Shown here: positions 1 to 6,860 of the stretch, piece after piece
Layout: every line of letters begins with the position of its first letter
Numbering within the stretch: position 1 is the stretch's first letter
NCBI GenBank assembly: GCA_900770275.1
Contig: CAAGJS010000252.1
Location: forward strand, 1-10,477
Direction of reading: 5' to 3'
DNA length: 10,477 nt
Source of the DNA: Erysipelotrichaceae bacterium
GTDB lineage: Bacteria; Bacillota_I; Bacilli_A; Erysipelotrichales; Erysipelotrichaceae
Position numbers and translations under genes: made by a program
The notes under the pieces: generated by a model
The model's input: the letters and a program-made list of their open reading frames with translations, nothing else
Database searches by the model: none
What the model was told of the DNA's origin: nothing

Positions 1-618
1 CCGGATGTTCCGTTTGTTCTGATGGGACATTCGATGGGTACGATTCTTACCCGCGATGTTCTGCAGGATCACAGTTCGGAATTTGATGCGGTGATTCTTT
101 CCGGCGCTCCTAACTGCAATCCGGCGGCGAAGTCCGGCATCACTCTGGCGAAGATCATCCGTACCTTCAAGGGCGCGAGGGGTCATTCGAAGATGCTGGA
201 TCAGATGGTGACGGGCAATTTCAATAAGAGTGTCAAGAATGCCAGAACACCAGTCGACTGGCTGAGCTATAACACGGATAATGTGGACCGCTACATTGCG
301 GAGCCGCTGGACGGGTTCCCGTTTACGATTCAGGGCTACATCGATGAGCTGGAAGGCATTGTCAAGATGAGCAATGGAACGTATCATGTGAGCCGAGCCG
401 ATCTTCCGATTTATTTCTTCGCCGGAGAAGAAGATCCGTGCACGGGCGGAAGTGAGGGATTCGCCGACAGCATTCAGCGTCTGCACCAGGCTGGTTATAC
501 GGCGATTGAGGCGAAGCGTTATCCCCACATGCGCCATGAAACGCTCAATGAGACGGACCATGAAATGGTGTGGGAGGACGTTGGAAACTGGCTTGACAAG
601 CAGTTTGGAACGCTTTAA
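1..618 (+). CDS. Alpha/beta hydrolase, lysophospholipase or monoacylglycerol lipase type (5' end missing)
   Basis: The reading frame is open from the first base, so the N-terminal part of the gene lies outside the window; 205 residues are visible. The fragment shows the full catalytic set of the serine-hydrolase fold. The nucleophile elbow GHSMG is at fragment residues 9-13 (Ser11). The acidic residue is probably Asp145 in AGEEDP, and the histidine is His179 in YPHMRHETLNE. The RHE-x-LNE arrangement is typical of the Hydrolase_4 group, which includes monoglyceride lipases and lysophospholipase L2-like proteins. It probably hydrolyses an ester of a lipid or other small substrate in the cytoplasm, but the sequence does not define the substrate. 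An ATG at 22 lies within the conserved strand before the nucleophile and is not the true start. No terminator is seen after the stop; the promoter of the next operon begins 8 bases later. Confidence 0.85.
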   Translation, partial: PDVPFVLMGHSMGTILTRDVLQDHSSEFDAVILSGAPNCNPAAKSGITLAKIIRTFKGARGHSKMLDQMVTGNFNKSVKNARTPVDWLSYNTDNVDRYIAEPLDGFPFTIQGYIDELEGIVKMSNGTYHVSRADLPIYFFAGEEDPCTGGSEGFADSIQRLHQAGYTAIEAKRYPHMRHETLNETDHEMVWEDVGNWLDKQFGTL

Positions 619-625
619 ATCTCCG

Positions 626-653
626 TTGACTTTGATAGTCCGTTTGTTATAAT
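626..653 (+). promoter_or_regulatory. Sigma-A type promoter for yceD-rpmF
   Basis: A -35 box TTGACT (626-631) and a perfect -10 box TATAAT (648-653) are separated by 16 bases. It lies just after the hydrolase stop codon. Transcription would start near 660, leaving a leader of about 26 bases before the GTG start of yceD. This promoter also rules out the upstream in-frame TTG at 653 as a start, because that codon overlaps the -10 box. Confidence 0.8.
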
Positions 654-685
654 TGTCTCTGCTAACGAACAAGGGGATACTGGGC

Positions 686-1204
686 GTGAAATGGTCGCGG
701 AGTGAATTGATTCAGAGTGGAAATTTCAACGTTACAGTTGATGAGGACACAGTACTTCCGGAAGATGCCTTTGACGGGTTCAGCCTGATTGATGGTGCGA
801 AGGATGTCCATGTGTCGGGAACGGGATTCCTTGATACAGAGGAGGACAGGTTCTACGCAGATCTTCACATTACGGGAAAGATGCTCGTGATGGATGCGAT
901 CAGCGGCAATCAGATTGCAGTTCCCTTTGAGACGGAGGCTTCCGAGACCTATGCCTTTGAACCGGTAGAGGATGAGGAAGAAGATATCCGTGTCGTTACA
1001 AATGATGTCATTGATCTTCTGCCGGCGGTACGCGATGCCATTCTGATGGAAGCACCGCTGCAGGTGACGGACGTCGATCCGCAGGACTATCCTTCCGGTG
1101 ACGGATGGAGAGTGATTACGGAAGAAGAATACGAGAGCAGCAAGAAGAATGCGATTGATCCGCGCCTTGCGAAGCTCCAGGAATTCAAAGAGGAAAAAGA
1201 ATAA
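686..1204 (+). CDS. yceD: YceD / DUF177 family protein, large-subunit rRNA accumulation
   Basis: This 172-residue protein belongs to the DUF177 (YceD) family, which in Escherichia coli and plant plastids is needed for normal 23S rRNA accumulation. The GTG start at 686 is chosen because it gives the typical opening M-K-W-S-x-S-E-L, because AAGGGG (671-676) lies 9 bases upstream, and because the earlier TTG at 653 falls in the promoter. The body contains the family's VSGTGFLD...YADLHITGKM core (about residues 42-68), an acidic stretch EPVEDEEEDI, and the characteristic end IDPRLAKLQEF. The conserved cysteine pair found in many relatives is absent. rpmF starts 18 bases after the stop codon, the usual yceD-rpmF pairing, so rRNA accumulation and an L32 supply are co-transcribed from the promoter at 626-653. 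Confidence 0.88.
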   Translation: MKWSRSELIQSGNFNVTVDEDTVLPEDAFDGFSLIDGAKDVHVSGTGFLDTEEDRFYADLHITGKMLVMDAISGNQIAVPFETEASETYAFEPVEDEEEDIRVVTNDVIDLLPAVRDAILMEAPLQVTDVDPQDYPSGDGWRVITEEEYESSKKNAIDPRLAKLQEFKEEKE

Positions 1205-1222
1205 CAGGAGGTGTAAGGCGAT

Positions 1223-1405
1223 ATGGCAGTACAGCAGAGAAGAAATTCCAAAACAAGAACCGCAAAGAGAAGAACGCATTATAAGCTGGTAGCTCCGAAG
1301 CTGGAGAAATGCCCGGCATGCGGCGCTTGGAAGCAGCCTCATCATGCTTGCCCGCAGTGCGGCTACACCGGTGCTGATGCATCGGCAGCGAAAGAAAACG
1401 CATAA
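1223..1405 (+). CDS. rpmF: 50S ribosomal protein L32
   Basis: This 60-residue basic protein is ribosomal protein L32, a component of the large subunit. The N-terminus MAVQQRRNSKTRTAKRRTHY is the conserved rRNA-binding stretch. A zinc ribbon follows, with four cysteines as CPAC (Cys30, Cys33) and CPQC (Cys43, Cys46), so this is the zinc-binding (C+) form. A very strong ribosome binding site AGGAGGTG (1206-1213) lies 9 bases before the ATG. It is the second gene of the yceD-rpmF unit and is followed at once by a strong terminator. Confidence 0.97.
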   Translation: MAVQQRRNSKTRTAKRRTHYKLVAPKLEKCPACGAWKQPHHACPQCGYTGADASAAKENA

Positions 1406-1434
1406 GCTGGCGCATCGATTATTCAGGTGACATG

Positions 1435-1461
1435 CGAGACCGATTGGTCTCGTTTTTTTTT
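1435..1461 (+). terminator. Rho-independent terminator after rpmF
   Basis: A perfect 7-bp stem CGAGACC (1435-1441) / GGTCTCG (1446-1452) with a GATT loop is followed by nine T residues (1453-1461). It ends the yceD-rpmF transcript and separates it from the mraZ operon. Confidence 0.9.
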
Positions 1462-1532
1462 GTGTGTGCTCTTTTTTGCTTTTCTTTTTTCATTCCTGCT
1501 CTGCTTTCCTTAAGAAATTCATAAAAAAATCG
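1462..1532. other. Pyrimidine-rich then A-rich spacer upstream of mraZ promoter
   Basis: About 50 bases of T- and C-rich sequence with several T runs are followed by an A-rich block with a run of seven A (1523-1529). No reading frame is convincing here. The A-rich block sits directly upstream of the candidate -35 box and could act as an UP-like element; that role is inference. Confidence 0.4.
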
Positions 1533-1560
1533 TTGCGTTTCAAAGGCTGGATGGTAGACT
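1533..1560 (+). promoter_or_regulatory. Candidate promoter of the mraZ operon
   Basis: TTGCGT (1533-1538) and TAGACT (1555-1560) are 16 bases apart. A TGG directly before the -10 box gives an extended -10 (TGn). Neither hexamer is perfect, but position fits: the start of transcription would fall near 1567, at the edge of the repeat array thought to bind MraZ. Confidence 0.5.
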
Positions 1561-1596
1561 TGTGGTAGAAAGTGTCAGAAAGTGGGGGGAAGTGGG
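1557..1596 (+). promoter_or_regulatory. Probable MraZ operator: four boxes at 10-bp spacing
   Basis: GTG cores occur at 1562, 1572, 1582 and 1592, exactly one helical turn apart. The last three boxes share AAGTG (1570-1574, 1580-1584, 1590-1594), and the middle two are AGAAAGTG. MraZ is known to bind tandem direct repeats upstream of its own gene: TGGG repeats at 10-bp spacing in E. coli and, as I recall, AAAGTG-type boxes in Mollicutes. The array begins at the -10 region and ends three bases before the mraZ ATG, so bound MraZ would cover the start of transcription. The last two boxes also form the G-rich ribosome binding region. Confidence 0.75.
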
Positions 1597-1598
1597 AG

Positions 1599-2030
1599 AT
1601 GTTCACCGGTGAATACAGACATTCTCTGGATAACAAAAACCGCCTGATCATTCCTGTCCGCCTTCGCAGTGAGATCGGTGACACTTTTGTTTTGACAAGA
1701 GGACTGGATGGATGCCTGAGCATCTATACCGCCGCAGCCTGGAAAAAACAGGAAGAACAGCTGGAAAAGCTGCCGTCCACAAACAAAGCCGCAAGAGCGT
1801 ATACGCGCTTTATTACCAGCGGTGCCAGTCAGCAGGAGTTTGATGGGCAAGGACGAATCCAGATTCCTTCTTCTCTGCTTGCCTATGCCGGCATTTCCAA
1901 GAACTGCGTCGTAATCGGTGCCGGCGAAAATGTCGAGATCTGGGATGAGGCCAAGTGGGATGCCTATAACAATTCCACGGGTGAGAATTTCGATGATCTG
2001 GCAGAGAGTCTGACGGAGTTTCTGAAATGA
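1599..2030 (+). CDS. mraZ: Transcriptional regulator MraZ
   Basis: MraZ is the DNA-binding regulator encoded at the head of the dcw cluster; in E. coli it represses its own operon. The protein has 143 residues, the normal length, with two AbrB-like halves. Each half carries the family's D-x-x-x-R signature: D11-NKN-R15 in HSLDNKNRLIIP, and D82-GQG-R86 in EFDGQGRIQIP. The ATG at 1599 is chosen because MFTGEYRHSLD is the standard MraZ N-terminus. An in-frame GTG at 1572 would add nine residues encoded within the operator repeats and is unlikely. The ribosome binding region is GGGGGA (1585-1590), 8 bases upstream. The stop codon overlaps the rsmH start by four bases (ATGA), implying translational coupling. 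Confidence 0.96.
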   Translation: MFTGEYRHSLDNKNRLIIPVRLRSEIGDTFVLTRGLDGCLSIYTAAAWKKQEEQLEKLPSTNKAARAYTRFITSGASQQEFDGQGRIQIPSSLLAYAGISKNCVVIGAGENVEIWDEAKWDAYNNSTGENFDDLAESLTEFLK

Positions 2031-2974
2031 TGGAGCATCAGAGTGTTCTTCTGAATGAAACGATCAATGCGCTGCAGGTAAAGCCGGATGGCATCTATGT
2101 CGATGGCACTCTGGGACGCGGAGGTCATTCCAAAGTGCTTGCCCGGAAGCTGACGGGCGGACATCTGTACGCCTTCGACAAGGATGAGACAGCCATCGAG
2201 GAATCCCGGGAAGTTCTGAAGGATGAAATGGATCGGATCACACTGATCCATGGCGATTTCAGGACAATGAAGGAAGCGCTGACAACACTTGGCGTTGAAA
2301 AGGTGGATGGAATCATGCTGGACCTCGGCGTCAGTTCGCCGCAGTTCGATGATCCGTCCCGCGGCTTCAGCTACCGTTTTGACACAAGGCTGGACATGCG
2401 CATGGACCAGAGTCAGTCCAAAGATGCGTGGCAGGTGGTCAACACCTTCAGCGAAGAGGAGCTGACGGGGATCCTGCATACCTATGGAGAAGAACGCTAC
2501 GCTTCCTCCATTGCCCGCATGATCGTGAAGCAGCGTGCGGAGCATCCGATTGATACGACGTTGCAACTGGTGGATGTCATTCGCCAGGCACTGCCGGCAA
2601 GGGAAGTCAACCGCAAGGGACACCCTGCTAAGAAAACCTTCCAGGCGCTTCGCATTGAAGTGAATGGCGAGCTGGAGGCTCTGCAGCAGGGACTGAGCGA
2701 AGCGGCAGATCTGCTTGCGCTGCACGGGCGGCTGGCAGTGATTACTTTCCAGTCTCTGGAAGACCGGATCGTAAAGGACTATTTCCGTGATCTGACTTCG
2801 GTTCCCTATGTGGCACCGAAGCTTCCGATTCCTGAATCCGAGATCGAGCAAGCATCGTTTGCGCTGGTGACGCGCAAACCGGTCACAGCGGATGAAGAGG
2901 AATTGAATGAGAATCACCGTGCTCACAGTGCAAAGCTGCGGGCCATTGAGCGAACAAAAGAGGCAGAGAAATGA
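2027..2974 (+). CDS. rsmH: 16S rRNA (cytosine-1402-N4)-methyltransferase RsmH
   Basis: RsmH (MraW) transfers a methyl group from S-adenosylmethionine to N4 of C1402 in 16S rRNA, at the decoding centre. The 315-residue protein is full length. The S-adenosylmethionine site is visible as VDGTLGRGGHS (residues 25-35) and the acidic end of the next strand, AFDKD (49-53). LDLGVSSPQ (98-106) and RGFSYRFDTRLDMRMD (112-127) are family signatures, as is the HPAKKTFQALRIEVN block in the middle and the ITFQSLEDRIVK block near the C-terminus. Two ATG codons occur in tandem (2027 and 2030); the second gives the common MEHxSVLL opening, and either could be used. The start overlaps the mraZ stop and the stop overlaps the ftsL start, both as ATGA. 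Confidence 0.97.
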   Translation: MMEHQSVLLNETINALQVKPDGIYVDGTLGRGGHSKVLARKLTGGHLYAFDKDETAIEESREVLKDEMDRITLIHGDFRTMKEALTTLGVEKVDGIMLDLGVSSPQFDDPSRGFSYRFDTRLDMRMDQSQSKDAWQVVNTFSEEELTGILHTYGEERYASSIARMIVKQRAEHPIDTTLQLVDVIRQALPAREVNRKGHPAKKTFQALRIEVNGELEALQQGLSEAADLLALHGRLAVITFQSLEDRIVKDYFRDLTSVPYVAPKLPIPESEIEQASFALVTRKPVTADEEELNENHRAHSAKLRAIERTKEAEK

Positions 2975-3285
2975 CAAAGCGGACGATCAAGAAGAGAAAA
3001 AAGAGATTTCGGCTGATGAGTGTATCTTTCATCATGTTTTTGATTGCGTCCATTCTGTATCTGGGCAGCTCTCTGTTTCTGCGTTCCTATAACAATTCCC
3101 TTTCTACGAAGCAGCAGGAGATTGCGGCGCAGATTTCGACCCTGCAGGTGCAGAATGATGCAGTTGCAGTTGAAGTAAATACGCTGAATAATAGAGATCG
3201 TGTCAATACCATTGCAAGTGATAGCGGGCTGTCGTTGGATGAAAGCAATATTGTTACGATCACAAAAACAGACACAGGAGAGTAA
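2971..3285 (+). CDS. ftsL: FtsL-like cell division protein
   Basis: This is a 104-residue bitopic membrane protein. A very basic cytoplasmic N-terminus (residues 1-14) is followed by one membrane segment (about 15-37). An extracellular helix with heptad-like spacing follows (about 42-75, NSLSTKQQEIAAQISTLQVQNDAVAVEVNTLNNRDRV) and then a short tail. This is the architecture of FtsL/DivIC proteins, which form the FtsQLB (DivIB-FtsL-DivIC) complex that activates septal peptidoglycan synthesis. Sequence identity in the family is low, so the call rests on topology, size and position between rsmH and the division transpeptidase. It overlaps rsmH by four bases, and the transpeptidase starts seven bases after its stop. 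Confidence 0.85.
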   Translation: MTKRTIKKRKKRFRLMSVSFIMFLIASILYLGSSLFLRSYNNSLSTKQQEIAAQISTLQVQNDAVAVEVNTLNNRDRVNTIASDSGLSLDESNIVTITKTDTGE

Positions 3286-3291
3286 TTCCTG

Positions 3292-5478
3292 ATGCGAAAA
3301 AGGAACAGAGGATCGTTCACGATTCTTCTGATTTTCATTGTGACATTAGCAGTCATGGTTCTGCTGGCTTCTAATGTCTTTTTCGTTACCATTCTGAAGG
3401 TCCATGTCCGTTCCGGGACAGATCTTTCGGTCTATGCGGACAGCGCCAACACCGTAACGGAAGTGACCAAGGCGATGCGCGGGCGCATTTATACCTCCGA
3501 TGGAACGATCATTGCCGAAGACAACCGTACCTATAACATTGTCTGTATCCTGGATCCCAGCCGGCCGGCTGTTTCGGGCCAGATCGCTTATGTTCAGGAT
3601 AAAGAGGGAACCGCTGAGAAGCTGGCCAAGTATCTTTCCGCAGATAAAGATACGATTCTTGGCTATCTGAATCAGAATGTTTATCAGACGGAGATTGGGA
3701 CGGCTGGCCGCAATGTTTCGGAGTCGGTGAAGAATGAAATCGACGCTCTGGATCTTCCGGGCATTGAGTGGACCGACAGCATTCAGCGTGTTTATCCGCT
3801 GGGCACGTTTGCGTCCAACCTGATCGGCTTTGCTCAGTCAGATGAAAGCGGCAGTACCGTCGGCAAGATGGGGACGGAGCTGTATCTGAACGACTATCTG
3901 ATGGGAACGGATGGCTACCGCATCTATCAGGCGGATAAGAACGGCTACATTCTTCCCGGCATGCGTGAAGAGACGAAGACTGCCGTCAATGGCTACGACG
4001 TTTACACGACGCTGGATCAGGATATTCAGGAAGCTCTGGAGGAGGCGTTCCAGATGACGGAGGAACGTTTCAATTCCAAGCGCATCTGGGGTGCTGTCAT
4101 GGAGATTTCGACGGGCAAGATTCTTGCCTGGGGCCAGTATCCTTCCTTTGATCCAAATACGCTTGAAATTACGGACTACAACAACTACGGTGCCGAGGTT
4201 CCGTATGAACCTGGTTCTACCTTCAAGGCATTTACCTGGGCCTCGGCAATGAATGAGGGCGTGTATAACGGGGATGATGAAGTGTATTCGGGACCGTATT
4301 ACTACACGGTTGATGCCAACAACAATCCGATCCGTACGGAAACGTCGAGCTTTCAGCCGGTCATCAATGCGGATAACCATAACTGGGGCATGATCTCCTA
4401 TGACAAGGGCTTCATTCTGTCCTCCAACGTTGTGGCATCGGAAATCCAGAACCGTCTGATTACGCCGGACATTCATCTTTCCTATCTGAAGAAGTTCGGC
4501 TTCTTCCAGCCGGTCAGCAGCGACGGCATGGCGGAAGAAACCGGTATTCTGAAGTTTACGTGGCCATATGAGAAGCTGGCGCTTTCCTATGGCCAGGGCT
4601 CCACGGTCACGACGCTGCAGATGCTGCAGGCATATTCTGCAATCTTCGGCGACGGTACGATGAAGCGGCCGTATTACATTGAATCGATCCGGGATCCTTA
4701 CGATTCCAACCATGTCATCTACCAGGCACAGACCAAGATCACCGGTACCCCGATCACTTCTGAAACGGCGAAGCGTATGCAGGAGCTGATGGAAAAGGTT
4801 GTGACGGACGAAAACGGTACGGCGCGCCATTACAAGATTCCGGAGTGCGGCATCATTGCCAAGACCGGTACCTCACAGGTTGCGATCAACGGTTCCTATC
4901 AGTCGGGTATTACCATTGCGTCGATCATGGCGGCACTTCCGACAGATGATCCGAAGGTCATGGTTTATTACGCTTCCGAGGCGCCATACAATATCACGGC
5001 GCATCGTTATACGGAGGCAACGGTCCATGTGCTGCGCACGGTGGCAATGAAGCTCGGCCTTTCTGAGACGACAGCGGATGAAAGCGGGGATGAAACCTCC
5101 GCTGAAGCAACTGCATCGGTTGAGGCTACGCGTACAGAGATGCCGCAGCTGATCAATCATTCGCTTTCCTATGCTGAGGAGAAACTGGATGGAAGTAACG
5201 CGAATCTTCTGGTCCTTGGCAATGGTGATACGGTCATCAACCAGTATCCAACGGCGGGATCGACCGTTTACAGCGGGCAGCGTGTGTTCCTGGTGACGGA
5301 TACCAACAGCTTTACAATGCCGGATCTGACCGGCTGGTCGCGGCGGGATGTGACGGCGCTGTGGCAGGTGGTGCAGTTCGGCTTCAGGCTGAGCGGAGAT
5401 GGAATGGTAATCTCGCAGAACATTGAGCCGGGTACGACGGTGACCAAGGGCACGGAGATCGAGGTTGAATTCGGCTGA
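3292..5478 (+). CDS. Division penicillin-binding protein (FtsI/PBP2B/PBP2x type) with two PASTA domains
   Basis: This class B penicillin-binding protein of 728 residues cross-links septal peptidoglycan as a D,D-transpeptidase outside the membrane. A single membrane anchor (about residues 9-32) is followed by a dimerisation/pedestal domain opening with MRGRIYTSDGTIIAED. The transpeptidase domain carries all three catalytic motifs: S309-TF-K312 in EPGSTFK, S377-S-N379, and K524-T-G526 in AKTGTS. After a short Ser/Thr/Glu/Ala-rich linker (about 595-615) there are two PASTA domains, about 617-671 and 674-728. PASTA repeats bind muropeptide or lipid-linked wall fragments and occur in the division PBPs of many Bacillota (PBP2x of Streptococcus, PBP2B of Bacillus). 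AGGAG (3276-3280) lies 11 bases before the ATG. Its place between ftsL and mraY is the usual ftsI position in the dcw cluster. Confidence 0.95.
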   Translation: MRKRNRGSFTILLIFIVTLAVMVLLASNVFFVTILKVHVRSGTDLSVYADSANTVTEVTKAMRGRIYTSDGTIIAEDNRTYNIVCILDPSRPAVSGQIAYVQDKEGTAEKLAKYLSADKDTILGYLNQNVYQTEIGTAGRNVSESVKNEIDALDLPGIEWTDSIQRVYPLGTFASNLIGFAQSDESGSTVGKMGTELYLNDYLMGTDGYRIYQADKNGYILPGMREETKTAVNGYDVYTTLDQDIQEALEEAFQMTEERFNSKRIWGAVMEISTGKILAWGQYPSFDPNTLEITDYNNYGAEVPYEPGSTFKAFTWASAMNEGVYNGDDEVYSGPYYYTVDANNNPIRTETSSFQPVINADNHNWGMISYDKGFILSSNVVASEIQNRLITPDIHLSYLKKFGFFQPVSSDGMAEETGILKFTWPYEKLALSYGQGSTVTTLQMLQAYSAIFGDGTMKRPYYIESIRDPYDSNHVIYQAQTKITGTPITSETAKRMQELMEKVVTDENGTARHYKIPECGIIAKTGTSQVAINGSYQSGITIASIMAALPTDDPKVMVYYASEAPYNITAHRYTEATVHVLRTVAMKLGLSETTADESGDETSAEATASVEATRTEMPQLINHSLSYAEEKLDGSNANLLVLGNGDTVINQYPTAGSTVYSGQRVFLVTDTNSFTMPDLTGWSRRDVTALWQVVQFGFRLSGDGMVISQNIEPGTTVTKGTEIEVEFG

Positions 5479-5519
5479 TTCTCCGGTCTATAATGGCATG
5501 GTTTTCAGGGGATTTTTCT

Positions 5520-6482
5520 ATGTGGATACGGCTTGTTCTGGGGATGCTGATTTCGTTTGTTGTGGTGCTGGCATTGATGCCGTACTGGATCCGCTGGCTG
5601 CAATCCAGGCATTATCATCAGACGGTCAGTTCCTACAGTCTGAAGGAATATAAAAAACGGGACAGGACGCCGATCATGGGCGGCGTCCTTTTTATCCTTG
5701 TGCCGATTGTATTGGTTCTCTTTCTTGCGCCGCATTCGTTCCAGGACAAGGATCTTCTGCTGGTGCTTGTGACGTTTGCGGGATATGGGCTGATCGGCTA
5801 TCTGGATGATCGGCTGATCGTTCGCCGCCATTCCAATGCCGGTCTTTCGCCGAAGAAGAAAATGGCGCTTCAGGTTATTTTCGGGATTGTTTTCTATATT
5901 CTCTATGCGATGTTCCATGAGGGAATACTGCATGTGCCGTTTACGAAGATTTACTGGAACATGGGAATCTGGTACGGGCTTCTGGCCGTATTGATGCTGG
6001 CGGGAAGCTCCAATGCGGTCAATCTGACAGATGGGATGGATGGTCTTTCGGCGGGCTGTACGGAATGTGCGCTGGCTGCGTTTCTTGTCATCGCCATTGT
6101 GCAGGGCAATGTTTCGATTGCGATCTTCTGCGGCTGTCTGATGGGGGCTCTGGCTGCTTATCTTCACTTCAATGTAAAGCCGGCAAGGATTTTCATGGGA
6201 GACACAGGCTCGCTGGCGCTCGGTGGCGTGCTTGCCGCGATTGCAATCATTCTGCATACGGAGCTTGCCTATATTCTGATCGGCGGCGTGTTCGTGGTTG
6301 AGACGGTGTGTGTGATCATTCAGCAGATTTCGGTGCGTACCGGTCATGGCCGTGTGTTTGTGTATACGCCGATTCACTATGCATTTTTGATGCGGGGAAT
6401 GAGTGACAGTCAGGTTGTCCATCGCTTCTGGCTTTGGGCAGCGGTGTTTGCGGCGGTCGGCTGCTGGGTCGGTCTGCACTGA
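5520..6482 (+). CDS. mraY: Phospho-N-acetylmuramoyl-pentapeptide-transferase MraY
   Basis: MraY moves phospho-MurNAc-pentapeptide from UDP onto undecaprenyl phosphate, making lipid I at the inner membrane face. The start at 5520 is preferred over the in-frame ATG at 5493 because AGGGGA (5507-5512) lies 7 bases upstream, while 5493 has no binding site; it gives 320 residues, the usual length. The protein has about ten hydrophobic segments. Family motifs are RTPIMGG, the aspartate pair D96-D97 in YLDDRLI, NLTDGMDG (168-175), and D228 in FMGDTGS. The cytoplasmic loop that normally reads PxHHHxE here reads TPIHYAF (283-289), retaining only one histidine (His286). This is a clear deviation, but the other motifs are intact, so I expect an active enzyme. 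The gap to the PBP gene is 41 bases with no terminator. Confidence 0.93.
   Translation: MWIRLVLGMLISFVVVLALMPYWIRWLQSRHYHQTVSSYSLKEYKKRDRTPIMGGVLFILVPIVLVLFLAPHSFQDKDLLLVLVTFAGYGLIGYLDDRLIVRRHSNAGLSPKKKMALQVIFGIVFYILYAMFHEGILHVPFTKIYWNMGIWYGLLAVLMLAGSSNAVNLTDGMDGLSAGCTECALAAFLVIAIVQGNVSIAIFCGCLMGALAAYLHFNVKPARIFMGDTGSLALGGVLAAIAIILHTELAYILIGGVFVVETVCVIIQQISVRTGHGRVFVYTPIHYAFLMRGMSDSQVVHRFWLWAAVFAAVGCWVGLH
5664..5693 (+). terminator. Terminator-like hairpin inside mraY
   Basis: GGACGCCG (5665-5672) pairs perfectly with CGGCGTCC (5681-5688) around an 8-base loop, and five T residues follow (5689-5693); A5664-T5689 can add a ninth pair. The segment encodes the conserved RTPIMGGVLF stretch, so the sequence may be constrained by the protein. 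The fit to an intrinsic terminator is good enough to list, but function is unproven. Confidence 0.3.
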
Positions 6483-6494
6483 GGCGGATTTTAT

Positions 6495-6524
6495 TTCGCT
6501 AAGGAACAGGGATTCAGATATAAT
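6495..6524 (+). promoter_or_regulatory. Candidate promoter for comN-secDF
   Basis: A perfect -10 box TATAAT (6519-6524) lies 36 bases before the comN ATG. The -35 is weak: TTCGCT (6495-6500) with an 18-base spacer is the best fit. The site falls in the 77-base gap after mraY. It suggests that comN-secDF can be transcribed separately from the dcw genes. Confidence 0.5.
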
Positions 6525-6559
6525 AATCAGGTTACTGGGGAGATTTCTGCTTTTGAGTT

Positions 6560-6847
6560 ATGGATAACGAGCGGTTTGATACGGACAACACGCAGGTGCA
6601 GATGGTGATGGTTGTCAAGCTGCAGCAGCTGCAGCGGGAAGGATTGGCGCACCTGACTTATAAAAATCTGGAAGATTATCTGAACGATGTGCTCTGGAAA
6701 GATCACGTTCCGGCCGGACTGGCACAGGCCGCGGATCAGGTGATGAAGCTGACGACAAATGATATTGTGCGATATCTGTCTCGGCAGGCAATCAAGGCAG
6801 GAAGTACGTGCAAGCTTTCGGATTTCAGTGATCTGCTGGGAGGATGA
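6560..6847 (+). CDS. comN: ComN-like post-transcriptional regulator
   Basis: This 95-residue soluble protein resembles the ComN (YrzD) family of small Bacillota proteins. In Bacillus subtilis ComN promotes accumulation of the comE competence mRNA and interacts with DivIVA at the division site. Visible family-like features are the N-terminal helix LQQLQREGLAHLTYKNLEDYLNDVLWK and the middle/C-terminal stretch LTTNDIVRYLSRQAIKAGS, with no membrane segment or signal peptide. Position supports the call: comN neighbours secDF in Bacillus as well, and here secDF begins 13 bases after the comN stop. An in-frame TGA at 6554 makes 6560 the earliest possible start. Its ribosome binding site is poor: GGGGAG (6537-6542) lies 17 bases away and only GAG is close. 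What it regulates in this organism cannot be read from the sequence. Confidence 0.75.
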   Translation: MDNERFDTDNTQVQMVMVVKLQQLQREGLAHLTYKNLEDYLNDVLWKDHVPAGLAQAADQVMKLTTNDIVRYLSRQAIKAGSTCKLSDFSDLLGG

Positions 6848-6860
6848 AGAGGATCGAAGT

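Noticed and set aside
1572..1598. In-frame GTG extension of mraZ by nine residues
   Set aside because: The added residues are encoded by the operator-like repeats, and MFTGEYRHSLD from 1599 is the standard MraZ N-terminus.
1964..2977. Open frame of 337 codons on the minus strand opposite rsmH
   Set aside because: It covers rsmH in antisense, shows no family signature and has no proper upstream signals.
5493..5519. Earlier in-frame ATG for mraY at 5493
   Set aside because: No ribosome binding site precedes it, whereas AGGGGA is well placed for the ATG at 5520.
5505..6479. Open frame of 324 codons on the minus strand opposite mraY
   Set aside because: It is an exact antisense shadow of mraY with unusual His/Arg/Asn-rich composition and no known motif.
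6759..6860. 34-residue N-terminal extension of SecDF
   Set aside because: It would overlap comN in another frame and put a non-membrane Cys/Arg-rich stretch before the first helix; the ATG at 6861 has a good ribosome binding site.
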